This document shows positions 23,594-35,307 of a stretch of DNA of 64,000 nucleotides, piece by piece (position 1 is the first letter of the stretch; every line of letters begins with the position of its first letter). Source of the stretch: Metarhizium brunneum (Eukaryota > Ascomycota > Sordariomycetes > Hypocreales > Clavicipitaceae); assembly GCF_013426205.1 (NCBI RefSeq), contig NC_089426.1, positions 310,001 through 374,000 of the forward strand. Direction: 5' to 3'. Both the position numbers and the translations under genes were made by a program. The notes below the pieces were generated by a model. It was not told the DNA's origin and ran no database searches. It saw only the letters and a program-made list of their open reading frames with translations.

Positions 23594-24654
23594 GCTCTCA
23601 AAAGTCAAGCATGCCTTTTTTTTTCTTTACTAACAAAGATGAATAGAGGGGGCCAAGTCCACTCAGTCAAGGTTCTTAAACATGGTTATTGCCAGCTGTT
23701 TCTGTAGGTACACCCCTTCACACCTGCAACTTTGCGATTGGTGATAATCTGATTCATATTGCGTAGCGATAATAACTGCAATCCCACATATCTCCGTGGC
23801 ACGTACCGCTGGCATCACGGCAATCCCCGTCAGCCTGTGACCGGTGAGGCCACTCAATCTCACACAATCAGATGCCGCCCGGGCAGTCCCCATTAAACGA
23901 TTGATTCGATGTGAACGCCCGGAGGAAGCTAAAGGAGTGGCTAAGTCTTGCGGATGTGGGAAGAGGCGACATCGGAATGGCGGATTTCCGAGATGCCTTG
24001 GTGCAGGTTTTTATCCCCCCAGGGGTAATTATAGGGTTTTCCCTGTACTGTAATGCGAATGTAGAGGCATTATTTCCCATCAATTTGACAAGATGAACTT
24101 GATGAACTGGACAAGCAAATCGGGTGCAACTATATGTGCCTCGTCGATTTGGAAGTATACCGAGGGCGTCATGCAAACACCAGACATCAGGCAGCCGCTG
24201 CAACAGCGCCGCTTCCATCTCAGCCTTTATCGGCACTGTCTGTGACGCGGCAACATTTGGCATCAACATCAAGATCCAAGCCATTATTGATTAGGAATTC
24301 GGCAGTTTCTGGTCTGCGTGGTTTGAGAGGCCGTTCTGGAAACGCCCTGGTCTAAGTGTGGCTGTTAAAGGGGAGGACAACAATGTGCAACGATGCCGTG
24401 AGTAGCTCATGAGTCACTGCGACGAAGTGGAAATTCCCCTTAGTGGTAAAGAGCTAACATCAGGTCAAGGCCGTCCATGATCGGGCACATGGGGATTGGA
24501 TGACGAGTGTATGGCAAGTGTCGCCAAGCTCAAAGTCATCATCATGACGCTCGAGAATGTAGGGGCAGGAAATTCCTGGTGTTTTTGGCACATTCTCAAC
24601 CGTCAAACCATTGGCATGTCAACCCTCCGAGATGGCCATGTAGAGTTGGTTGGG

Positions 24655-24748
24655 GCTCAAGTCCCTCATCAAGACCGTCCAGGTCGCAGGTCACGCACGA
24701 GTCGGCACACCAGCGCCGTCAAGTCAAGTCGCCATGGAACTATGTCAT
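24655..24748 (+). pseudogene. Decayed fragment of subtilase propeptide
   Basis: The last 65 bp (24684-24748) match 27526-27590 of the intact subtilase gene at about 60 of 65 positions, including the SAHQRRQVKSPWN propeptide/mature boundary. The preceding bases resemble 27330-27357, so about 170 bp between the two parts of the live gene are missing here. The frame downstream is lost. Confidence 0.7.
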
Positions 24749-25035
24749 TGTGTCATGTAGCTTCAATGGCTTGGTGGTGCCGCAGTGACCAAGTTAGCCG
24801 AGCGGCCACTCTCAGAAACAATCAATGTGTAAACGAGATGTTCATAGTTAAAATATATGGATAAAAGGGTGGTTGGTGCATGTGGCTCCTTGGAGTGCAC
24901 ATGCATGAGTCGTGCAGAATTATTGCGTTTTTAGAATGCAGTATACTAATGTGTGATAAATGTTGGAATACTGGGCACTTGAAGTGACTTGTATGTACAT
25001 GGACTTGCCGTGGTCCATGTATATCCGCGTGGTAC

Positions 25036-25195
25036 AGGTAGTTATCAGGTTGCGTCTGATTGTTTTCGGTGTTTCCTATTAGTTGCTTGTAAGTGGGTTT
25101 AGGGTTAGGGTTTTCTTGCAGCTCGCATTAGCCGGGACTACAGAGAAGCAATAGCCTAAAGCGCCCTTCGCTAGAATTTACTATAAAAAGGCAGG
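25036..25195 (+). repeat. Copy 1 of subtilase 3'-flank repeat
   Basis: Diverged copy of 30200-30352. Both share GTGTTTCCTATTAGTTGCTTG, a telomere-like GGTTAGGGTT core, and the downstream AAGCAATA..AAAGCGCCCTT block. Confidence 0.75.
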
Positions 25196-26241
25196 CTTTA
25201 TCAGCTGTACGTGTCCAGTGTGTGTTCCTTGCATGCTTGAATCAACATGCCGCCAGCTATCCACTCTTCTACCGTTGACGCTTTTAAAACTATAGGGCCA
25301 CTGGGCCCGGGTCGAGGGAGGCGCGTTATTTGCTTAAAGAATCACGTCACTTGCCCAAAGAATGATATTTTTTGAAAGGTTGACTGAACTGATTTGGACA
25401 AGGGAACCAGTCGCCAGCCATCCCGGTCCGCTCCGCAGAACCACCGGACATCAGTCAGAATGTCACAGCTGTGAACAACCGGGGGGGCTGAGTCGGTCCC
25501 GGCGCGGATTGAACCGACATCAGGTTGTAAATACCTAGCAGCAGGCCATTGGATGTATTGAAACCGAGCAGTGGCCTGAGCACTTTCCTACCATGTCAAA
25601 GACTGAGTCATCGAATCTTAAAAACTCAGCACTGGCTACGAAGAAGCTATCTGACAACAAACCAGTTCTTGCTCACCTATTTTCAGCAATAAAAAACGGC
25701 GTCCGTAGCCGTCAATCTTGACATATCGCCATAAGCTCAAATGCAGCCGTTATACTTCCAATATGGAATATTGGAATCCAGGCATACGGCATCCTAACTG
25801 TGTAAGCCTCTCTCAGCATTATTAGCAGCACGTTCTTAGAGGGAAAACCCTCCCTGCGGCGATCAGGAATGGATAGCAATGGCAACGGACATTTTGCAGC
25901 ACACATGCGGGCGCAATAACGAAGCCTTGAACAATGAGGTACCCTAGTATAAAAATAGCCACAAGACCGTGTGGATACCCATAAAATCTAGTTGGGTTAA
26001 ATTTCAATGTTATATCTATATATATATATCTATATTACCTGCCCCATCCAGAACCCACGCTACCCACGCCAGGTACCCGTGGACTGGAGCTTTTAGACCT
26101 TCATTCTGCCACTTTCCGTGTCATACGGTTACACAAGGGATACGGTTATGAGACCTAGGGCAAAGTCCCTCACCGACTTCTTGTATTTAAAGACCCCTTT
26201 GGTCAACGAGGCCTTGAGGAAAACTGAGGACCTTTGATACC
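25196..26241. other. AT-rich intergenic
   Basis: No supported gene. Includes a short TA-rich run at about 26015-26036. Confidence 0.45.
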
Positions 26242-26298
26242 AAAGACTGTTATTAGATGAATTAAGTCATGTTGCTCCAAGCCTTTAGCCGTTGTCAC
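26242..26298 (+). repeat. Direct repeat flanking the subtilase gene, left copy
   Basis: Shares GTCATGTTGCTCCAAGCC and its surroundings with 29964-30027 on the far side of the gene, in the same orientation. Confidence 0.75.
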
Positions 26299-27076
26299 AT
26301 GACAACTCCACCAGTCACTTGACCAGACAGTATAACGAGTATGTTATAAAGGAAACCGTCCAACAGTGCCGTTTCGTACACAGCCTTTTACCCTTGTGCC
26401 ACTCGGAACAATAGGTCTCGGCACGAACTACTTTGGTGGACAGAGAACCTGGGCATGCACATGCCCTGAGATCCATTTATTAATAAACTATTGACTGCAT
26501 ATACGGCCCCTTATGTACCTTTAAGCTGCCTGAATCGATGTTGTAATTGTACTGACTCGGGCACCCCAGAGTGTTGGCTGATGACATGACCATGTTGGTG
26601 CTATATCGGGGTCTGGTTCGTAATAACCTGAGTGGAAAGTATGGAACCAGTGACTATCAGTGACATCGCCAACCCTGAGGCGCTTGCTTGGCCTCATCTA
26701 TTTACTTGCACAAAGCACAATGGCGTTTGCATGGTGACACATGTACCCCTTTTTAAAGTCGGAGCGAGTTACTTCAGTGCAGAGGAAGAATTGGACAATA
26801 CTGATGGCGGATTGAGTAGAAAGGAGGCAGCGCTTGGAACGCATGGGACTAAAAACAGGTGGGGGATGAATGTTCGCCATCCCAGTTACCCAAGCCCATT
26901 GCGGACCGTAGTATACGTATACCTGAACTGATTTTGAGATGGAGAGGTGATAATTCGACGCCGACTGACCTGGCTCTAATACGCTATACGCCTGCTTCAT
27001 GTTAATCAAATATATTGGACATGGTTGTATCATACAACGATGAAGTTGGGCTTACAATACGCTGGCCATCTCGTCA

Positions 27077-27084
27077 TATAAAAG
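27077..27084 (+). promoter_or_regulatory. TATA-like element of subtilase gene
   Basis: TATAAAAG about 113 bp upstream of the subtilase ATG. The degraded promoter copy at about 32245 reads CGTAAAGGGG, so the element is lost there. Confidence 0.5.
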
Positions 27085-27189
27085 GGCTCGACTAACCCGT
27101 ATACTCCGTCTGGTACCAAAGACCAAATCTTCCCTCCAGCTTCATTCACTTTGACATCCTGGAGCAACAAAACCTTTGTTTTTGACACA

Positions 27190-29857
27190 ATGGTTCGCCT
27201 GTCGGCTTCGGCCCTCGCCTGCCTTGCCGCGGCCACTGTCTCCTTTTCAACATCTGCAGTCGTACACGCCCAAGAAATTGCCCAGAATGCAGTTGCCGGA
27301 GCCTTCCTCCTCGAGTGCGACAGCCAGAGCCTCAAGCCTCTCATCAAGACGGTTCAGGAGCAGGGTGGAGAGATTCGTCGCGAGTTCAACTCCGAGGTCT
27401 TCTACGGCTTCTCCGCGCAGCTGTCCAACGCAAGCGTGGCCGGGGATGAGCTGCGACATATGCCAGGCGTTAAAAAGGTGTGGCAAGTACAGGTGTCGAA
27501 GCATCAGGAATCGCCACCCGCAGAGTCGCAGGCCACGCCCGAGTCGGCTCACCAGCGCCGTCAAGTCAAGTCGCCATGGAACCACGTCATGACACAGATA
27601 GACAAACTACACGCAGCCGGGTTTACAGGGAGCGGCATCCAGATTGCCGTTGTTGACACTGGCGTACGTATTTGTTTACATGGACAAGACAAGGGAGCAG
27701 TTACAGTTCAACTAACATGGTCGTCAGGTTGATTATACCCACCCGGCTCTGGGAGGCTGCTTCGGCAAAGGCTGCCGCGTGGCTCTCGGTGACAACTTCG
27801 CCAAAGACGGCAAGGATAACGACCCGATGGACTGCAGTGGCCACGGTACTGCAGTGGCGGGCATCGTTGCCGGTAGCGATGCGAATTACCTCGGCGTGGC
27901 CCCCAACGCCACGCTGGCGGGCTATCGGGTGCTTGACTGCTCCGCTACGATGGAAGAAGATGGCCTCATAGCCGGCTGGGTCAAGGCATATCAGGACGGC
28001 GCGCAAATCATTGTGTCGTCTGCTGGCTGGCCGGGCGCGGCCTGGGCTACGCGTCCTGCGGCGGCCGTCGTCTCGCGTATTGTCGACAGCGGCGTCCCGT
28101 GTATTGTAGGCCTCGGCAACGACAACAATTCCGGCCTCTTTAATACCCTGAATCCCTCCAGCGGCCGGGGCGTGACGTCTGTCAACGCGTTTGCCCGCGC
28201 CCCGGGAGCCATAGATGGCCATGTCACCGACGCCCCCGTGGCCCAATTCTCAACATTCGGCCCCAACTGGGACCTTGAAATCAAGCCCACTGTCGGAGCA
28301 CCGGGCGACGATGTCCCGGGAATCAAGATGGGGGGCGGGTACGAGGATATTACGGGAACGTCCTTTGCCGGCCCTCTTGTCGCCGGCATCCTGGCCCTCG
28401 TCGCCCAGGTTCGAGGCACCTTTGACCCCGTCTTGCTCAACAGCCTCCTCACGACCACGGCCGTGCCTCAGGGAAAGTATTACTCGGTTGCGCAGCAAGG
28501 TGGCGGCCTGGCCAGAGCATGGGATGCCGCTCACGCCACGACACTCATTGAGCCCGGCAGTCTCTCCTTCAACGACACTCTACATCGCGCCGATTCCCGC
28601 AGCCTCCGGATTACCAACACGGCCAGAGTCAAAGTCACCTACCATCTCGATACTCTGGCGGCCAAAACTATCTACACCCTCGAAAATGGCGGTGGCAGGG
28701 TGCAACACCTTGATCGTCCTGTTGACGAATCCGCCGATGTCAAGCTCAGCAGGCGCCTCCTCGTCCTGGGTCCCGGCGAATCGGCCTCGGTCGACGTCTC
28801 GGCCACAGATCCCAAGGGTCTTGACCCCGAGCGCCTGCCGGTGTGGTCTGGTTGTATTTCCATCCAAAGCTCCCACGGCGGCTCCTCGAAATGCTCCAAC
28901 AGCAGCAGTGTCTTGACGGTTCCGTACCTGGGTGTCTCGGGCTCCATGAAGGAGCACCAAGTTCTCCAACCACACGGAGTCGTGCTTTCAACTCTGTTGG
29001 ACAATGGGCGGGACCAGGTGCACACGGGTGGGCATCGGGTCGACTATGAATCGAAAAACGACGGCTCCGTGAGCATCGACTTGCCCGTACGCATCACGCC
29101 CGTCCTTGGAACTCGTCTTGTGCGCGCCGAGGTCGTGCCACTGTCGCCACGCAAGTGGTTGGCCGCCCGCCTGGCGGACAAGAACCTCAAGCTCGACGCC
29201 TTTTCCCTCGAGGCGCTGGCTCACGCCTATGCAACTCGCAAGACTTGGAGCGGGCGGCTAGAATCGGGCGACTATATCCCCGCGGGCGAGTACAGGCTCG
29301 CCGTACGCGCCCTCAGGCTCTTTGGCGATGCCGCGGTTGCATCCGACTGGGACCTGTCAGAAGATGTTAGTTTTGAAATTATCAGGCCCGCCGGCAGGAA
29401 AGCCTGCGAAAGGTATGAGTCCAGCAAGGGCGCTGTTCCCGCGGATGCCTTGTTTACCAGTCTCGAGGAGTGCCTCCAGGTTCACGGTGACAAGGTGGTG
29501 GACGCGCCTTGGGTTCCTGCGCCGCAGGACAAGGCCTTGAGGGACAGATGCGCCAACGGCGAGCTCACGGACGAGCTTTGCGGCACGTACGAGTTGTGCC
29601 GGAAGCACAAGGACATCGAGCTCTTGTCTGACGTCAAGTCCCCATTCACGTCGCTTAGCAGCTGTATCAAGAGCCACAAGACGTTTCCGTTTAAGCCTTT
29701 GGACTATTCGAGGATCCAAGAGTGCATGGCCAACCAGGATGATAAAAGTATCTGTGGCACTGACCTTTGGTGCAACCTCCATTTTGGGTCGCCGCAGCCG
29801 ACGGATGAATATGGCAGCAGCGAGGAGTGTCGTTGGGCCCATGGGAACTACTTGTAA
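27190..29857 (+). CDS. Secreted subtilisin-like serine protease (S8)
   Basis: Two exons, 27190-27663 and 27728-29857, give 867 residues. A signal peptide (to about residue 26, ..VVHA) is followed by an I9-type propeptide that ends near HQRRQVKSPWN. The catalytic triad is Asp156 (VVDTG), His197 (CSGHGTAVAG) and Ser370 (GTSFAGP), with the oxyanion Asn289 (GLGNDNNSG). The frame then continues through a large Fn3-like C-terminal region resembling Vpr-type minor extracellular proteases. It ends in a Cys-rich tail from about residue 715 with repeated CGTxxLC and SxEEC..H units. The upstream TTG is ignored in favour of the ATG that opens the signal peptide. Direct repeats and decayed copies surround the gene. 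Confidence 0.93.
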
Positions 29858-29963
29858 ATAGAGGTCTTGGACAGATGTGTAAATGTTGCTTCAGTCTTGG
29901 AAACATCAAGTTTAATGTGCACAGCTCCTATTGATATTCGCGGCTACTTTGTAGTCGGAAATG

Positions 29964-30027
29964 CAAGACTGTTATAACTTGTTGGATGAATTGAGTCATG
30001 TTGCTCCAAGCCTTTAGCCCTTGTCAT
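29964..30027 (+). repeat. Direct repeat flanking the subtilase gene, right copy
   Basis: Partner of 26242-26298, about 3.7 kb away in the same orientation. Confidence 0.75.
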
Positions 30028-30199
30028 AAAGCCACAGACTTGAGACTATCGCATATTGTAATTCAACTTGCGCAGTTTGTTGTTTATTCAGTAGGTGTAT
30101 TTGTCGAGAAAGCAAGGACTATAACCTTGGATATACTAGCAGGAGGTATTATGCGGATGCGATGATAGGATTATTGGATTCAGAGACCTAGTAGGTAGG

Positions 30200-30352
30200 T
30201 AGTTATTAGGTTGTTATTTTTGGTGTTTCCTATTAGTTGCTTGCAAGTAAGTTTAGGGTTAGGGTTTTTCTACAGCTAGTTTTGCCAGCCAGGCCTGCAA
30301 AGAAGCAATACCCCAAAGCGCCCTTGACCAGAATCAACTACAAAAAAGCAGA
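30200..30352 (+). repeat. Copy 2 of subtilase 3'-flank repeat
   Basis: Partner of 25036-25195, offset about 5.15 kb. It also carries the telomere-like core AGGGTTAGGGTT. Confidence 0.75.
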
Positions 30353-31006
30353 ATTCAAGTAGCCGTGTAATACATGTGATTTATAATAGCTATTATGGCC
30401 ATAAAGCTCTACATTAAGGGGCTAAATCCGGCCTATTAGCCAACTCCGAGAGTCCGAGCAGCTTCTACGTATGCCCCTGTTGATCAACTCCGGGACATGA
30501 CAACACTAGATGAAACCCTTGGCGTGATAGAAAATACCATTAGTACAGCTCAAGGAAGCCTTAGAATCAAGCCTCTGTCTTTTTGCAAGATATACATAGA
30601 ATCCTTGTCGCCGTTCGTGTTTGGCAAAGGCACATGGATGAAATTGGGCGTCGCATGAATTTCGCGCAGATACGAGATACGAGGCTTGCCCTGGAGAAGC
30701 TATTACTGTGGAGTGAGGCAAAAAAAAGTTTCCTATAGCCAGGGTACTGTTTGAGTGCGCATAAAGCCTAGATTCCTCATTTGACAAGTCAACTTGAACT
30801 TTGTCGGGAGACGGCGTCGACGCGACATGGTTTTCTAGCAATGTGGCAATCTAAAACGCTTCTAGCGGCGGAGCCGTTCTGTGTAACCCAAACTATATTG
30901 ACAAGTAGCTACACTATTCATATCGGAAAAGTATAGACAAGAAGGCAAAGTTCAACGAGCTCTCGAGCTCTGGACGCAGCTCATCTCGCATGCCGGGCCA
31001 GCGCGT
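30353..31006. other. Intergenic
   Basis: No supported gene. The minus-strand frame at 30506-30841 has no family features. Confidence 0.45.
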
Positions 31007-31407
31007 TTAGTAAACGTCGCCATTCCTGGCCTTTTGTTCGTCCTTGAGTTGCCAATAAATCATGTCGCTCTTCTCACGACAGAAATTCGACTTTGCATTT
31101 GCTGATGTGTAATCCTCCGGAAAGCGAAAGGCGGTGTTGTTTATGATCTGGACCTATAATTGCTGTGTAAGCACCTCGACGAATCGTTGGCGTGCTTTTT
31201 ATTTGTCAAGAGTTCCAATTAAAAACACATTCTTAGCGCGAATTCCTTATTAATGTTCATAATCTCCATCATAGTAGGCAGGTTGACTTCGGGCGCTGGT
31301 GCAGCCGGCACGGCGGACGCTTCTGTAGGATTTTGAGGTACCCTGGCCTCCATTCTCCCAGCAGAATCAAGACTGTCGAGAGCGGCGATGATAGCGATGT
31401 ACTTCAT
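31007..31407 (-). CDS. Possible small secreted protein, model uncertain
   Basis: The first frame (31407-31219) begins MKYIAIIAALDSLDSAG and is Pro/Ala-rich. A second open stretch on the same strand (31153-31007) reads VQIINNTAFRFPEDYTSAN..FCREKSDMIYW and ends in a stop. It looks coding and is preceded by a TATAG acceptor. The obvious donor (GTGTTT at the end of exon 1) is in the wrong phase for it. An in-phase donor (GTCAAC after residue ..APAPE) is weak. Either the join is unusual or the gene is decaying. The N-terminus is only weakly signal-like. No family was recognised. Confidence 0.35.
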
Positions 31408-31878
31408 GGTGTAGGATAGGCGTTGAAGAGACGTTGCGACTGAAGACGGGGTAAAGGCTTATAATTGAGTTGTAATCTAAAAGGTGAAGCAGAGAAGGGC
31501 CTTTCTGGCTTTATATTAATTTCGCGGCTAGGCGACCAAAGTTTCGAAATACAATAGCCGGTGATATATTTACTACCAAGCTGTTATTGGACAGTAGCTG
31601 ACCTGTGCCGGGATAATAGTTGTTGGCAAATGCTCCGAGATGATGGCTTGGCACTTATGCGACCCTGAGGGCCGGATTGCATTGGCCTAGGCCGGGGATG
31701 ATCGCAAGTTGCTGTTCTCAAGACAGACTCATCGGGTGACATGTGGAGGCCTTGCGGCCCCATGTAATTAAATGACGAACTCGTAGTAATCTATCTTGAT
31801 TAGATTTATTGATACTACTACTCTAGATATGCACACTGGTTGGTTCCTGTGGCCGTGTCACGACAACTCTATATGTAC

Positions 31879-32331
31879 GTCACTTCACCAGACGGCATAA
31901 CCTGTCAAGGCAGCATAACAAGTGTACTGCAATTATCCGTCGAGCAGTCCATGTCATTAGATTGATTCAATCTACAACACAGCCTTTGATCGCTCGGAGA
32001 ATTAGGTCCCGGCACGAACTGGAGTCGCCTGACTCGGGTGCTGGAACCCATAGGACAGTGATGCCGCATCGAGTAGAGACGAGGCAATGCCTAAGACTAA
32101 TAACAGGCAACCAACGAATGTCCTCGTACACCTGAACCGGTTTTCATGTCCATCAAGTATCGAGTAAAGTTTATGCGCACAAATGTATTGGACATGATTA
32201 TATCATATACCGACAAAGTTGAACTTACAACTATCTGCCCATCCCCCTCGTAAAGGGGCACAATAAACTCGTATACGAAATTATCACTCTAGTTTCATTT
32301 ACTTTGACATATCCGGGTAATAAAACCGTTA
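31879..32331 (+). pseudogene. Decayed copy of subtilase promoter and start region
   Basis: A series of collinear matches to 26315-27190 upstream of the live subtilase: TCACTTxACCAGACxG, GGCACGAACT, ACCTGAACxGxTTT, TATTGGACATG and ACTTTGACAT. The TATA element and start codon context are altered. The similarity stops just after the position of the start, next to the BBE oxidase gene. Confidence 0.65.
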
Positions 32332-32476
32332 TGACGGATGCCTTTGTTCAGGCCCCTTTTCCGTGTGACACCAGTGTCACACCACCAGCCAAAACATATC
32401 AATCTGATGCAAGAATAAGCAGGCCGCGGCCTCTTCGCCTGCATACACCATCTCCTCGTGTGATTTTCACCGGGCT

Positions 32477-34484
32477 CTACTTTATCTTGCATAGCTTGCC
32501 ATCCTCACCCTCCTGCCACCGCTCGTTACCAACACACGGCAGACACCAAAACACATCAGTCGGGTCAACGTTGCGCTTGAGCTCAAGTAAACGCTCATAG
32601 TTACTTCCCCAAAATGTCTGCTGAAAGTTCTTCTCAAATGGAAGCGCCTATGATACACAGTTAGCGTGGGGAGGGATGCTCGTAAGACAGCCATGTTGAC
32701 GGTACCTCGTTGATGTAGGAGCCAGACTCGGGCGTCAGGTCTCGGAGCGGTTGGAACGCCCTTTGCAGAATCTCAATCGCTTCAAGACGTGCGGTAGTAT
32801 TGAAATGCGGGAATCCAGCGGCGGTTACTACAATATGTTGTTGGCGGGCATGTTCTTCCTATGGCTACATCATCGCAACTTACTGGCATGGACATAGGCG
32901 TTTCGCCACGCGGGGTGGACGGCATTGCCTCCTCCTCTTGGTTTAGCATCATTGACACCCCTTCCTCCCACCATAAATACCGCGTATGAATTTGTGTACG
33001 GAATCGGTGCCATGAGCGCCTTGGTCAGCTCGGGAGAAGTGGTGGTCAGTGTCTTCTTGTCCAACAGCCGCGAGACAAGATAGCTACTATTTCCGGCGGT
33101 CTGCTGGTCATAGTAGTCGTCAAACCAGGCCAAAAATGACTTGTATGGGACTACCGAGTTGTAAAGCCCAACCTCGCCGGGCCACTTATTTTTCAGCGTC
33201 TCATTCAGTGGCTTGAGAATCTGGTCGACGTCGTCCTCGCTGTCGGCATCTTGGAGAACGGCATGGCCGAACATGCCGTTGATGGTATCTGGTAGGCCGG
33301 GGATCGGCACAGGCTTGGGCACTTGGTATCCCACAAAGCTGTATCCTGATAGACCGGCGTCCATCAAGCTAGGCACTTGAGATACCAAGTAAGTGATGAT
33401 GTCGCTGAAGTTGGTCGAGTTGGGCTGGATGAGCGCCATCCAATTAATCGCAAAGATCTTTGGGGTAGGATGTGTCTTGAGAGTAATAGAGGTAATGACA
33501 CCAAATGTCGAACCTCCACCCTGAGTTCAATCATTAGCATCAAGGGAGCAATGGTTACAAGTATAGTACTTACACCGCGCAGAGCCCAGAAGAGGTCAGC
33601 GTGTCGATCTTCATTGACAGTCAAGATTTCTCCTCTTGGTGTCACCACCTGCATCTCGAGTACTTGGTCTGCTGCAAGTCCAAATCGAGGAGCAAGGATG
33701 GAGTGACCGCCGCCCGAGATGTAGCCACTGATACCGACGGTTTTGCCACCGCCTCCGACGATGGTGTGGTTATGTTTGTCGGTTGCCGAGTAAATGTCGT
33801 ACATTTCGGTGCCGCCCCCAACAGTGACGGCGTCGCCAGTAATCGCTTTTCCTGAGCCATTGAGCTTGAACTGTCCCGCGTGATACTCGATGTTATTCAA
33901 GTAATGGGTCCAGATTGACAAGGCTCCGGGAGCAATCGATCGTCCTAGATAGTCGTGGCCGGTGCTCTTGACGACAAGTCTGATGTTGTGCCTGCGCGCT
34001 ACAGTACCGTCAGCTTCCCTCGCACGGCATTATATCTGAAAGACGAGGGGAGCCAAAATATGCACATACCAAAGTCCACCCCAGTCTTGACATGCTCGGG
34101 GGTGCTCGCGTTGACTACATAGGCCGGGTAGCCTTGCCCACTGCAAGGAGCCCTTGGATCCGGAAGACATGTATCATTGGCATATTGATCCCACATGATG
34201 GAAACGGGGCTCTTGGTGTGCCAATCGTATGTACTCCATCCTTTGACCACTTCGGCGCATTGCGTTTCGTTGTACGTTGCCTGTCCCGGATGGCAAACTG
34301 CCCCGGGCGGACTTGGGGTTATAAGCCGCCCGTCCAGGCTTTTGTTCAAGATTGCCCAGACTTGGGCAGACGGCCAGTTTCGAGTCCCTGGATATGCTTT
34401 ACATTTGTTGGATTCTGGCCCTGTTGCTGATGTTAGGCCAAGTAGGCCGGGAAGTGATAGGAGAAGTTGGCCCGGAACGCGCAT
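32477..34484 (-). CDS. Secreted FAD-linked oxidase (BBE family)
   Basis: Five minus-strand exons, 34484-34070, 33998-33574, 33520-32884, 32827-32706 and 32647-32477, give 589 residues. A signal peptide (RVPGQLLLSLPGLLGLTSA) opens the protein. The FAD-binding PCMH domain includes STGHDYLGRSIAPG, whose His is the usual covalent FAD attachment point, and GGGGKTVGISGYISGGGHS. The C-terminal BBE motif reads WGSNYERLLELKRNVDPTDVFWCLPCVG. Fungal relatives (isoamyl alcohol oxidase, 6-hydroxynicotine oxidase-like) oxidise alcohols or amines with O2 outside the cell or in the secretory pathway. The start is the ATG at 34484, since upstream bases give only TTG. It is transcribed in the same direction as the neighbouring permease. 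Confidence 0.92.
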
Positions 34485-35307
34485 AATGATCAATCCAGTG
34501 TGCGCTCTTGTTGATGGCTGTATGACTATCGCAGCTACATGAGTAAAGTGACTCCTAGAGCCACAAATATATGAACGAAGCGCACCTCAACCATGTAAGC
34601 CCGGTATGCTTACATCGTTACACCTGTCGTGCGTCACATGGCGGCGCGGACACCAGGAACAAGGCGCACGTACGTCACGGAGATTGGGTGCAACCGTAAG
34701 AATCCAATCCAAGCGAAGGCAGCAATCAGTGCCGTCACTTCTCCAGCAGATGCTGTCAAATGAACGTTGAGTGAGAAGGGGGCTGTGTGTCGATCTGCCC
34801 AGTCAGCATGTCATGGCGAGTGCGTATTCCTCGCTTACATCGGCAATCCGGGGGTTCCGAGAAGCTTCGGATTCGTTGCCTGTCCAAATTTATGGAGAAT
34901 TGTGGCCAAGTTATATGATATATCATCTCACACCCGGTGGCGTCGTCGGCCCGCTTCTTTATTTCAGCTCGGGTCATGATTCCGAGTTAGGGTTGGGCAT
35001 ATCTGAACTTGGATTTAAGACGCGAGCTGAAATATAATGAATCAAAAGTTGTAGACGTTCAGGCCGTAGGTATCCGTTAAGTCTGCGCATAGCAGTGTGA
35101 CCAATGGGGTACGACCTTTTGAGAAACGGAGGGTTTACTTCATAACACATTGTCAATATTTGCCAGCCAAGGAGATGACAATACGTAGAAAAATTATATG
35201 CACTCCACAGACTCGAGAACAGTCACATGGAGGCAGTTCAACAGTTCCAGTCTGCATGAACAGTACGAGCAGCAACTGTACATCAACGGTAGTAGCAACA
35301 TTTGAAA
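34485..35307. other. Intergenic
   Basis: Promoter of the BBE oxidase and 3' flank of the permease. No other coding signal. Confidence 0.5.

Noticed and set aside
25500..25570. Possible tRNA from a GATTGAACCGACA-like segment
   Set aside because: Could not form acceptor and anticodon stems with the flanking bases.
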